Source of the DNA: Mugil cephalus
Taxonomy: Eukaryota; Chordata; Actinopteri; Mugiliformes; Mugilidae
DNA length: 64,000 nucleotides
Direction of reading: 5' to 3'
Assembly (NCBI RefSeq): GCF_022458985.1
Contig: NC_061789.1
Location: forward strand, 7,110,357-7,174,356
The notes beneath the pieces were generated by a model. The model was not told the origin of the DNA. It did not search any database and saw only the letters and a program-made list of their open reading frames with translations. Position 1 is the first letter of the stretch. The number at the start of each line of letters is the position of its first letter. Below, in pieces: positions 1 to 10,267 of this stretch. Position numbers and translations under genes: made by a program.

Positions 1-593
1 CCTGAGGTGTGATCACATTAGTTTACTGTGCCTAAAGGTCCATACACAGATTATTCTTCAGAATATACAACCATGACACAGTCTATGACATTCACAAAAA
101 GGAAAGATAAACCCCCATTAGCAGCATAGCTAACAAATTTTCCAGGACTTTTTCAGACCAAGAGAAGTCTTTTGCATTAATGCACCGTGTTCAGATGACT
201 CAAATGTTACTGGAATTATTTGGGAAAAGTTACGGTAGTTTGTGCAGACTGATGCATGAATTCTGAGCCATTTGATGAGCTCTTGAAGATAATATGAGAC
301 CATCTGTCTGAAAGTTGGGGCTGAACAGGAAGAGATCCTAAGTGCTCTAACAAATCCAGCAAGGAGCAGCTCAAAAAAGAGAAACTGCAGGGTCATGAAT
401 CTGCTCAGGTTTAAATCCCTGGAAATGTGGAGGGATTTGGAGCTAAGGCAGAAACTCAGGGGGTAACAGTAAAATAGAGGACACCAGCTTCCTAGATTTA
501 ATATCAAAATATTCTTTATTTCACAAAATATACAACACACACACACAAATAAAGTCAAAACCTCCCATATAAAGTCACCCTGACAGTCTGGAC
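1..593. other. RPAIN 3' flank with poly(A) signal
   Basis: The RPAIN stop codon lies at 594-596 on the minus strand. A minus-strand AATAAA at 515-520 sits about 75 bases beyond it and is a good candidate poly(A) signal, giving a very short 3'UTR. A CA-rich run lies at about 533-547. I see no recognisable gene or repeat in 1-480. The long open minus frame here simply continues out of an RPAIN exon through intron sequence. Confidence 0.5.
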
Positions 594-2443
594 TCACAAG
601 ACAATGGACAGGTAGTCGCACACCTGAAAGCAGAGAGAACAAGAACAGTGTTTGTTTGGAAACGATACAAAATAACACGTTGCACTTAAGCCATGACCCA
701 AATTTAGCGTGTTTAGTTTTGTACGACTCTACCTTGCAACTTATCATCAGGTTGGGGGAGCTTTCCGTGTTGGGAGCTACAAAGAAAACAGGGTTGTGGA
801 GACAGTCGTCCATGTGCTCCGACATTCTGGACTCCAGAAGACGCTGCAGGACATCGAAGGTGATGTTTCGTTTCTATGGAAAAGATTAAGAACATTACAC
901 AACTTTAGCCAAAGACAAAACCTTCATGCAGCTTTGTTTATACGCTCATCTACTGCAAATCCAAAGTAGAACCATAGATGTTAACCCACAACTGACATCA
1001 CTGTAATATTTCACGATAAAACCAAATATATTTTAATTAACAAACCTTAGTGTTTATATAAAGTCCACATATGCAGGAGATGAAATGGCTGTTGACGTTC
1101 AAGTTGTTCCTGCAAGATTAAGAAACATATTTGTGCATCTTTGCCACTACAATGCAAATTATAACATAATGGAGAAGAGAGCAATGGATTTTGGAGTCTG
1201 GTAAAGAAATATTATGTGTTAAAAGTTGTTGGACTTACATGTGACATATGGGGCAAATAATATGCATCTCCTCCATCCCCTCCACGACGGACGATATGTA
1301 CTGCTGCTCAAACTGCAGGTTCCTCTCGTACTCTTCAATAATAGACATTTCTGTAGCGCCAAGGGAAACAAGCGCGGCTTTAACACGGGCTAAAAACATC
1401 GACTACAGATCTGAAGATGAAGCCCGTAGAGATTTGTTTATGATTCTGGTTTGAAAGTCGTTTATGGATATGAATTACCGTGAGACATGAGCTCCTGTTG
1501 GATTTCATCAAGCACCGCCAGCTCATCGTACTCCTTCGTGAGACTGAACATCTGTCAACAAGAAAAGGGGAACCAGTTCATTAAGCGCCAACACGCAGGT
1601 GTCAAACATAAAGCCCGCGCGCCAAAAGGGGCTCCCCAGAGCATCTGATCCGGCCCCGTGGGATGAATTTGCAAAAGATTTTCCAGTAAAAGTAAAACTA
1701 CACAGAAATTGCACGTGTTTTTCCCTTTAGAAATGTCCGGGTTGTTCATTACATATTTTGTAAAAGTGCATTTTGTTACATGTAAACACTTCCATAATGT
1801 ATTTTTTCCCACTAAAACATAGGGAAACATTCAAAACTGTCGTTATTTATAGGTTAAAAGGAGATTTTTTTGGAACCAGCACCCTCAGTGTTATTTCTCT
1901 TTAAGGCATCAGGTCGTGGCTGCTGGACTGAACATAAACTGTATTTGTGTTTTGTTACCTCTGATCATCAGGAACGTTAGTTGAAACACAAATAACATGG
2001 GATATATCACAGTTTGAGACTTTTAAAGACCATTATGGGTTAAAGAAAAGACGGAGAGAGACCGACCTCTGTCAACCCCTCTGGCCCCCACAGCGACGGT
2101 AGCCTCCGGTCCTCAGACTGCAGGGCGCTCCACTCCTCCTCCATCACCTCCTGGACGATGGTGGAGGCCCCGGAGCCGCTTCGCTGCTGATTCTCTCCCG
2201 CCTGTCGGTATCTGTCGAGCAGTCTGGACCGGCTGTTTTTCAGCCTGTCTATACATCGCTTTAAAAGACCAAACAAAAAAACAGAGCAGCATGACGCCGA
2301 AGTCGAAGCATAACGAGCAGATAGCCGACATGCTAACTAGCCAGGTAGCTAGCTATCGTTCAATTACTCACTTTTCTGTACGTGTCTTTCCATGGCGGAG
2401 TCGTGCCTTTATAAAGTGAGCGGTGTCTGTGCAGAGCGTCCAT
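594..2443 (-). CDS. rpain: RPA-interacting protein (RPAIN), 7 coding exons, complete
   Basis: RPAIN binds replication protein A and helps carry it into the nucleus (known of the family). Coding exons on the minus strand: 2443-2372, 2258-2067, 1551-1479, 1350-1239, 1109-1046, 873-733 and 623-594. All borders are GT..AG and the phases join, giving 227 aa (human about 219). The N-terminus has the family signature ([16 protein letters not shown], then [15 protein letters not shown]), followed by [11 protein letters not shown] and the acidic [17 protein letters not shown]. The C-terminal zinc-binding region shows C145-P-I-C148, C162-x-C164, an H191/C195/H197 cluster and C217-x-x-C220. The start is the first ATG of exon 1 and begins [12 protein letters not shown]. 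The last exon encodes only nine residues and the stop. Intron 2 holds an old interspersed repeat. No break was seen. The identity rests on remembered family motifs. Confidence 0.94.
1584..1840. repeat. Interspersed repeat in RPAIN intron 2
   Basis: The segment starts with a 'caggtgtcaaacataaagcc' type sequence and runs into an AT-rich tail. Part of the tail (about 1695-1765) reappears, diverged, at 26485-26555 in NSF intron 1. The style is that of a teleost non-autonomous DNA element, but I could not define its ends. Confidence 0.4.
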
Positions 2444-2640
2444 TAAAAGTGCTGTTAGTGTTGGACAAGTTAGCATAAATAAGAAGGTAGTGTTACTGAC
2501 CGACTACAGTCGGAGTATGTCTATAATCAAACCATTTCAGCTTTTAACCGCGCATGCCCCGGAAGTATATGTGCGCAGCCGCGAATTGCATGATGGGTGA
2601 TGTAGTTTATCTGTACCAAGACATAAACCCGCCGTCAAAT
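2444..2640 (-). promoter_or_regulatory. RPAIN promoter with ETS, NRF1 and ZNF143-like motifs
   Basis: Upstream of the RPAIN start there is CCGGAAGT at 2559-2566 (ETS/GABP core) and GCGCATGC just before it at about 2550-2557 (NRF1-like half site). At 2587-2607, read on the minus strand, is an AACTACA..CCCAT.ATGCA arrangement matching the ZNF143/SBS consensus. No TATA box is evident. This is typical of a TATA-less housekeeping promoter. The motif calls are by eye. Confidence 0.5.
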
Positions 2641-2682
2641 GATAAAATAAAATAAAATAAAATAAAATAAAATAAAATAAAT
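2641..2682. repeat. (TAAAA)n microsatellite
   Basis: About eight consecutive copies of a TAAAA unit follow the RPAIN promoter. A (TTA)n stretch follows at about 2735-2775. Confidence 0.9.
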
Positions 2683-4200
2683 AACACATTTGGCCTGCAA
2701 ATAAAACATTTCGAGCAGACTATTCTGGCTTTTATTATTATTATTATTGTTGTTGTTATTATTATGATTATTATTACTGGGACTTTAATTTGGCATTTCA
2801 GAAAGAGAGAGAGTTTTTACTTAAGGTCAGACAAATTATCGGAGTAGTATGTGTTATTTCTGAGTATCTTGCACATAATTTGCGGCTTCTTACCAATTTA
2901 CAGTATGAAATACCAATTTAACATACCATCCTGTGGGTCACTGTGGCAGAGAAAGAAAAAAGAAAATCCTGGGCCCCTCTCAGCCTCCATAACATATGGT
3001 TTTATTGCATAGCTAAGTAAAAATCAGTAGATTCAAGTTTCGAGATCACTTTATTTATCCGCACAGAGGAATTATTTTGTCCAAGGAGTCGTGAGATGAG
3101 AAAAACACATATGAACAATGCATAAAAATAAAATAAAATAAGAATAAGGTAGAGGCAAAATGTACAAAAAATGTACAGTCCTACTTACATAAAATATATA
3201 GTAAATAAGACATTTCGCTAAAGTGTCTTTTGTGCAAGTGTGTGGCAGACAGTGCGATCAGCCAGGCCATTAGTTTAACCACAGTTAGCGTTGCGTATGC
3301 TAATGGCTGTGGAGATGAATGACCTCCTGAAGAGCTCCGTCCTGCTGTGCAGTGACAGGAGTATTTATGATACTCTTACTCCTCTCAGCATTTGGGCACA
3401 GAATATTTAGAAAGCCACTCAGTGGCCTGCTTTTTCCTGTTGGCTGAGCCGTGTCTGTCTGGTTTTCAGATAAACTCAGACTCTCTGGTTCACAGCCTTC
3501 ATACTGGTTTTATGGAGTTTTGATCATGGCTGACAGAAGGTGTACAGACTGTCTGTAAAATGTGAGGGAAGGACACCAGCTAATGACATACATTGTCGTG
3601 GTAGTTTTTATTAATTTATCAACAATAATATGAAAGTGGCTGTGTCAAAGGTCAACTCTTACAGGTCACTTTTACAGTCCTTTTGAATTTGGAGAGGACT
3701 GCACAGGTTGCTCACTTGACATGGTTGCTAGGGGACGAGAGCATCCCCACCTCCCCCTCGTAGCATCTATGTATGCACCCACATCCACATTCACAACGAG
3801 AAAAATATCACCACAACCAAAACCGGTGAATTGTGCATTTTCTAAAGCGAAACATTTTATTCTGGAAAAAAAAACAAAAAAAAAAAACGGGGTGGGTGGC
3901 GCATTCCTCCACCCCCCTCCCCATATTTGTGCGCAGGCGGATTATTATAGCAGCAGCTCGGGTGTCAGCGTGGCTCGGCCATGCAGCTGCTCAAAAACCC
4001 GATTCATAAAAATCCTCCGCTACGGACGAGGTTCGCTCGGCCGCTTCAGTTCAGCACCACGGACAGCGACACCCCGCGATAGGCTGGAGCTGGGAGCCAA
4101 TGGCTTCCATCAGCACCTCCACCTCCACCACCACCACCAGCACCAGCACCGGCGCCAGCATCCAGGAGTCAGCCAATGAGAAGGCGGCGTTTCTCTCCCA
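2683..4200. other. Intergenic region between RPAIN and CDK5R1, with LINE-like tail
   Basis: At about 3035-3400 there is an interspersed repeat resembling the antisense tail of a fish LINE. It has a 'cactttatttatcc' start, an A-rich middle and the stretch 'gaatgacctcctgaagagct'. The remainder up to about 4.2 kb has no coding signal. The open frame at 3721-4179 has no conserved content and looks accidental. Confidence 0.4.
3716..3736 (+). promoter_or_regulatory. RFX/X-box-like motif, copy 1
   Basis: A 21-base block containing GTTGCTAGGGGAC is repeated exactly at 5550-5570. The core resembles one half of an RFX-binding X-box (GTTGCYAGG). It lies upstream of the proposed CDK5R1 5' exon. The function is inferred. 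Confidence 0.3.
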
Positions 4201-4882
4201 CATCCAACCCGAATAACTGCAGATGCCCGCATCAAAGCCTCTCCCCCCCCCCCCCCCCCCACCTCTCTCTCTCTCTCTTTCTGGCAGGTTTGCATAGCTG
4301 AGGGAATAAGCTGCTCTATTTTTGGATTTCATAGTGGCCATTTTCCTCCCGTCTCGCTTTTTTTTTTTGTTTTTGTTTTTAGTTTTTTTTTTTAGTTTTT
4401 GCTTTTTTTGTTTTGTTTTTCTGAGCGTCGATTTCGGGTTTTCAGACTTTAATACGCGTTGCCATGTTTATGTCTGAGGGAGCTTCGTCCGAGCTGCTGT
4501 GAGCATCCACAGATCGTCGCCTCTCAATGGAAGACATCTTTCCCCTGGCTGCGAGCGAAGGAGCGAAGCGAATATTTTTGCGTCAGTGTTCCCGTCACAG
4601 ACGAGCGAGGGACCCTGTTTTAATGAAGATTTGATTAAAAAAAAAAAAAAGAAGAAGAAGAAGGGGGGAAAAGGGGGAAGAGAGGAGACATTTATTACCA
4701 GGGACCGAGCAGTTTTCACGCCCTGGACCCTGGGCTGCTCTCGTCTAGCGGCGTGGATACCCGTTTCAGATATTTATTTATTTGTTTATTCCTTTTTTTT
4801 GGGCCACATTTGCCAAGCAGCAGAGTGGTGGGGGGTCAAGGTGTGATACATGGATTTCACAAGAAGAGTCCATTGATTAAAG
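4200..4882 (+). other. Probable non-coding 5' exon of CDK5R1
   Basis: A GC- and pyrimidine-rich stretch ends in a good splice donor (AAAG|GTAGGAAA, donor at 4883). It can join the acceptor CCACAG at 5971-5975, 118 bases before the CDK5R1 start codon. The segment contains a C-run then (CT)n at about 4243-4280, T-runs at about 4357-4425 and an A/GAA-rich tract at about 4637-4665. The 5' end cannot be placed. A non-coding first exon is, as I recall, also present in mammalian CDK5R1. Confidence 0.45.
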
Positions 4883-5975
4883 GTAGGAAAAACGTGGTGC
4901 ATTAGGCAATTTATTTCACCTGTTAGGATGCAAAGCAACCAGAAAGGCCTAAAAAAAAAAAGATCGACTCAGAATCACCCAATTCACACACTGATGGAGG
5001 AATGATCACATAAAAAAAGATTATTAATATAAATATTAATGTTTATATGTGTGAAATCACAGTTTGTGGAGCTGTGCTGGACAGCAGGAGGAGGAGGAGG
5101 AAGGGGAGGAGGGGGGTGTTTTTCAAGGCTTCCATTTTGAAGCTAAGATGGATGCTGGCGCACATTTCTTTCCCCTGCCTCCGAGGCCTTATCTGGGTCC
5201 TTATATAACGCCGACGAACGGTGGCAGGCCAGGGTTGGGAAGACGTGCACGCCTCCTATATGCGCCTCTCCTATAGTCTACGCTGCCTCCCGTGGAGAGG
5301 TGGCTGCTGTGAAGGAATGTCGGCCCACTGCAAAGCTACACCATCACAGTGTGATCCCGCTCCTGCTTAATGTATCACCAGGAGTGGCCATTTATACTTT
5401 ATGTTTTCATTTAAAATACATCCATTAATAAAAGGTTGACTTTGGAGGAGGCTTCACGTATGAGCTCAAGCCGCCAAAAAAATAAATAACAAATAAGAGG
5501 ACCTACATGGAGAAATGTTTTCCTAGATCTTCCTCAGAGAATAGTTCATTTGACATGGTTGCTAGGGGACAGCAGCAGCAGCATCATCGTCTAATTGCAG
5601 GATCTGGGTATTCCCGGGCCACATAGAGCAAAAATCCATCAGCCTTAAACGGATGTTTACGGAGGGAGCATCTGATAAATTCTGATTCCTTTTTTGTCCG
5701 TGGCGTTTTATCTTTTAATGGGTTTCCTCTAGGGGTATGGGTTTTTCTCAGTTGTCCTGGTACCTGTGAGACAATAAAGAGTGAAGGTCGAGGCAATCGA
5801 TCAAAACTGCACCCATGGCAACAGCTGCATATCTAGTCAATCGATAAGGGGAATCCAAAACACAAGAAAGACTATAAAAGATTAGAAAAAAAAGGTTGAA
5901 CACCTTGATGAACACTGACTATACTTCATGTGTTGGTCATGAGAATAAAAGTTCAAATGTCCTCTTTGTCCACAG
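4883..5975 (+). other. Proposed CDK5R1 5'UTR intron
   Basis: The borders are GTAGG...CCACAG. It holds a (GGA)n-rich stretch at about 5087-5110, the second exact copy of the RFX-like block at 5550-5570, and another RFX-like half site (CCATGGCAAC) at 5813-5822. No coding exon was recognised. Confidence 0.4.
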
Positions 5976-6093
5976 GTTCAAGTGAGACACTTTGACCCCC
6001 TTAAGGCTCTTTGTTTAGACCAATCAAAGAGCTCTCCCCCCCTCTTCCCAATACTTCCCAGCGCCCCTCCGCTGCTAACCCCCACCAGGCATC

Positions 6094-7182
6094 ATGGGTA
6101 CGGTGCTCTCGCTGTCCCCCAGCTACCGCAAGGCGGCCCTGTTCGAGGACGGCCCGGCCACCGTGGGCCACTACACGGCCGTCCAGAACAGCAAGAACGC
6201 CAAGGATGCGGCGGCAGCCGCCGCCAAGTCCCTCAAACGCCCGTCCATCATCAGCGTGCTGCCGTGGAAGCGGATCGTGGCCGTGTCGGCGAAGAGGAAG
6301 GGCTCCAAGAAGCTGCAGTCGGAAGCCGGGGATGGCGGGAAGGGCAGCTCCCCGGACGGCAACGCGGCCGCCACGGCCAACTCGGCCTCCAACAGCCTGA
6401 AGCTGAAGAAGTCCCAGTCCTGCGCCAACCTCGCGTCCTACTCCTCCGGCCAGGACCCCTCAGCCACCAGCACCACTACCTCCTCCCACCTGCCCACCTC
6501 CAAGACCCTGGCCAACGTAGCTACCGTCGTTGCCAAAAAGAATTCCCTCACAGGCTCCGGAGTCCAAGCCTCCACCGCCGCTGGCACGCCGAAGCGCGTC
6601 ATCGTCCAGGTAACTCTTCATTTCTCTGTCACTGCTGCGATCGCAAAAAGAGCTTTTTTCGCTAACCCTCTCCACCTTTTCTGAACCCAGGCTTCCACTA
6701 GCGAGCTGATGCGCAGCCTGGGCGAGTTCCTGTGCCGCCGCTGCTACCGACTGAAGCGCCTCTCCCCGACGGACCCGGTGCTGTGGCTGCGCAGCGTGGA
6801 CCGCTCCCTCCTGCTCCAGGGCTGGCAGGACCAGGGCTTCATCACTCCAGCCAACGTGGTCTTCCTCTACATGCTGTGCCGCGACGTGGTCTCGGCCGAG
6901 GTGGCCTCGGAGCGCGAGCTGCAGGCCTCGCTGCTCACCTGCCTCTACCTGTCCTACTCGTACATGGGCAACGAGATCTCCTACCCGCTCAAGCCCTTCC
7001 TGGTGGAGGCCGAGAAGGAGGCCTTCTGGGACCGCTGCCTGGAGATCATCAACCGGATGAGCGGCAAAATGCTGCAGATCAACACCGACCCGCACTTCTT
7101 CACCCAGGTGTTTGCCGACCTGAAGAACGAGAGCAAGAAAGAGGAGGAGAAGACCAAGCTCCTCATAGGCCTTGACCGATAA
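6094..7182 (+). CDS. cdk5r1: CDK5 activator 1 (p35), two coding exons
   Basis: p35 binds and activates CDK5 at neuronal membranes. Exon 6094-6609 (172 codons) joins exon 6691-7182 across an 81-bp intron (CAG|GTAACT...CCCAG|GCT), giving 335 aa against about 307 in human. The N-terminus [14 protein letters not shown] has Gly2 for N-myristoylation. The basic [17 protein letters not shown] stretch (about 57-73) follows an Ala run (39-44) absent from human p35. [15 protein letters not shown] leads into the cyclin-fold CDK5-binding domain (about 171-320), which has [31 protein letters not shown] and [17 protein letters not shown] nearly unchanged. The C-terminus ends LLIGLDR. It is p35, not p39 (CDK5R2), because [15 protein letters not shown] and the ending are p35-like. 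The calpain-site Phe of human p35 aligns with Tyr116. Which teleost paralogue (a or b) it is cannot be told. Confidence 0.96.
6610..6690 (+). other. 81-bp intron inside the CDK5R1 coding region
   Basis: The donor GTAACT and the pyrimidine-rich acceptor ending CCCAG frame 81 bases. Removing them joins VIVQ to ASTSEL exactly as in mammalian p35. The intron length is a multiple of three, and it carries an in-frame TGA at 6682-6684. An unspliced message would therefore encode a 196-residue protein without the CDK5-binding domain. Confidence 0.9.
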
Positions 7183-7191
7183 GCGGGAGCT

Positions 7192-7239
7192 GGGAGCGGG
7201 GGGTGGGGGGCGGGGAGGAAGGAAGGAAGGAAGGAAGGA
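7192..7239 (+). repeat. G-rich tract and (GGAA)n next to the CDK5R1 stop
   Basis: Four or more G-runs of three to six lie at 7192-7216, starting ten bases past the stop codon. They can form a G-quadruplex in DNA or RNA. A (GGAA)n run follows. This is the start of the presumed 3'UTR. Confidence 0.6.
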
Positions 7240-10200
7240 TGGGTAGGGAACAGGTTGAGGACAGGAATGTGATGCAGTGTAGCGCCACCTTGGAGAGGTG
7301 CTGTTGTCTGGCGTCTCTGCAGATTTACGGCCGACCAAATTTCCCGCTTTGTATCCGAAGAGGAAGGTTTTTAAACTGGGCAGTTGAGTTAATGAGGCGT
7401 GTGAGCGTCAACAGGCTTCCAGGCGGCGAGCGATCTGTAGCGACCGACGGCGCCACAGCAAAGCAGATAAAATCGAGGTTCTTCCCGCATCGTTTGACGA
7501 GCTACTCGCTGCCATTCCAAAATCCCCGGGGGGGATGTCGAGCTTTAGAAGCCGGAGATACGTTCAACGTAGCTGACGACACCTACAAGGAAAGCGATGT
7601 TTCCTCTAAGGCCTGGTCGGCTCGGTCCCCAGCGCGACACGAGATAGTGGTATCCAGAGACGTGCATCAGTCTGACCTGCACCTTGTTTTATCCAGAGAA
7701 GTGATCTGACATCTGCTCTGACATTTGTCTTTATCGTGCTTTGGTAAAAAAAAATAAAAATGTCAGAGACGCCAGACAACAAACACAAACACACACACAC
7801 ACACACATCTATATATATATATATATATTTATATATTTAGCATTCATTCTCATACGTCCTTGCACTCGACCACATGCTTATTGCCAACTCCACTTCCCCT
7901 TAGCCCCGCCCGCGCTTTTCGCATTCACCAGAAGTGGTTTCCGTGAGGTCCCACTGTCGTAAAAGAGCATTAACTATTTGGCGTAATTGTTCCGTCGCGG
8001 ATTAGTCGTCCCATTGACGTGTTATGTAAAGTGCTGTGCTTGCGAGGGAACGTTTGGGCTTATCCAGTCGGATATTTTAGCGATTGGGTATGAAAACGCT
8101 AATCCCTCGGGGCAGAGGACGAATCATCATTTAATAAAAGCCCTCCTGTAAGCTGTTTACATTCACAAAAAAATAAATAAAAACTTGAAAAATGGGAAAA
8201 TGCAATACTGACAACCCCCAGCAGAGCGTATTTTACACAGGGAATTATCTAATTGCTTTCTCTTTCGCCCCGTGCGCTGTTTCTCTTCTGGTCCATGTTG
8301 GCGCCGAGTGCGGGGGAATGTGTGAAACGGAAAGAAAGGAAGAAAGATTTAAAAAGGTTTAAAAACACAGCACTTCTGCCGTCTGTTATGGCGAACATTT
8401 CCTGAGATGGGGTCACGTGGTCGGCCTCAGCCAATGCCTGCCCGCGTCAGAACCGGGAAACTTGATCGTGCGCCTCCCAGGAGTGGAGAGGGGCAGGTTG
8501 CCGCAAGTGTACACGTGACTTTTCTTCCAATAACGAGGCTTTGACGTTGCTGTCGTCCCTCGGGAACCAGAGACCTTGGCTGCTGCTTGGACTCCCCCCC
8601 CACCTCCATCACACACACACACACACACATATATATACACCCACCTTTCCTCTGCTCATTGCTTTATACAGCAACTCGGACAAACTAAAGCAACAAATAC
8701 TCTCCCGTCTGGTTTGAACTGGTCAGGTCCCGTCCGGTGCCGTCCAGTCGTCCCATATTTAGAGACTCTGTTCCCGGCTCACGTATTCACCGAGCCGTTC
8801 GACATGCATGTGTGATTCTATAGGTTTCCTAGCATGCTGCTTTGCGTTGGGCGCGCCCAGGGACTGAGCGGCCGCCGTGCTGAACTGAACTGAACTGAAA
8901 GCTAGGCTGAGTGATGTGACATCCAGGTGACTCTCCGACTGGAGGGGAGGGGAGTCGAGGGAAATATGTGAAAAGTTTGGCCTTTGGCTGCGGGCCACAC
9001 GAGTCGAGTGCAATCCACAATTCTTGGTAACATGGTGCTTAGCAGGCTAAAATAAAAAATAAAAAAAAGCCAAGGAATATTAAATAGTTGCAATTTTGGG
9101 ATTTTGGTCCATAAAAAGCCCCGGATTCATTCAGAAGTTTGGGTCAATTTGACTGCATATTGAAGGGGTACTCCATTAACTTCCTTCCCATTAAGCTTTA
9201 AAATGGCAGGATCCTACACTTCCCAACTAATTTGGATCTCAAATTCGACTCCTGGAGGCTCTCTTCTTTTAATCCCGACCACTACTACAACAGATGACGC
9301 AATCCGTGTTCACTTTCAAACCTTTTAAAGCACCTCTGCAGCCGTTTTGTGCCCTTTGTCACATGTAAACTCACTCACGCGTGGATTGTTTTTGTGGGAT
9401 TCCCCTTCAGCGTAAAGGAATTATGTGCAATTGTTACAATGTTATCGTTGGTAACACAAAAAAAGAAAGAAAGAAAGAAAGAAAAAAAAGGAGGCGTCTC
9501 GCACGTTCCCTCCGGAGAGACTCTTCTAACCTGAGGATGTCGTATCACAAAGTCTAACCGTAGCCAACTTGAACTTTTTTGAAAAACACCTCTGCCTTTT
9601 CAGGCGGGGCAGAGATCTTGTGCCATATCATTATAAAGACTTCATTATTCATACAGAAAAAAAACAAAAAAACAAAAAAAAGAAAAGAAACATGAGCCAA
9701 CTCAGAGTCTCCTCCTCCTCTGGAACAAGAAAGACTATAAAGGAATCACGTATAAGCTTTTATATGAAGTGAAGTTTTATGTGTCACTTTGCAAAAAAAA
9801 AACAACAAAAAAACAAAACAAATGTATGACATTGGAGCGTTCAACATTCTGCTAGGAAATTTCTGAATTACGTGACTGAATAGATTAAAACAGCCCCTTT
9901 TTATTGATTGGTTTAAGGGGATTAAATGGGATTTTAAATCAGAATGTCACGCCTCTGTCCAGACCGGGTGACTCCTCGATGCAGGTGGTGTATTAACTCT
10001 GTTTTTTCCGGGCGGCGACCGTCTTAGCTGCAGTGGGGTAGAGAAACATGTAGCCTCAAACCTCATGAAAGAAATATGCAGAATGAATCCTTAGCAAACG
10101 AGCTCCTTCCGAGCATCCTTCCTCCAGCATCCGGCCGTTGAACACGTAGCATTTCTCACAGAGGCATTCCTGACGCGGCTGCTGATTAATCTTTTTGGGA

Positions 10201-10260
10201 ATTTGTCACTAGATGATCCAAAGTAGGGTGTGTGTCGCTGCAGGTTAATGGATAAAAGAA
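7240..10260 (+). other. Probable CDK5R1 3'UTR and downstream DNA
   Basis: No coding exon was recognised. Mammalian CDK5R1 has a long 3'UTR of a few kilobases, so much of this may be transcribed, but I could not fix a poly(A) site because A-rich AATAAA-like runs occur repeatedly (for example about 8170, 9050, 9660 and 9790). Microsatellites are CA/TA at 7785-7830, CA/TA at 8610-8638 and (GAAA)n at about 9463-9484. Confidence 0.35.
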
Positions 10261-10267
10261 ATGTTAT

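Noticed and set aside
130-825. 231-codon minus-strand frame
   Set aside because: Its first part is RPAIN exon 6 (733-873); the rest is intron 6 and 3' flank read through. The spliced model gives the conserved C-terminus.
4051-4341. Gly/Trp-rich minus-strand frames near 4.1-4.3 kb
   Set aside because: They are produced by C-run, CT and CAC low-complexity tracts. No protein is likely.
5982-6665. 227-codon plus-strand frame overlapping CDK5R1
   Set aside because: It is out of frame with p35, arginine/proline-rich from GC bias, and has no conserved motif.
6460-7338. Long minus-strand open frame (292 codons) opposite CDK5R1
   Set aside because: It is antisense to the conserved GC-rich p35 coding exons and has no family resemblance. 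It is a shadow of high GC content.
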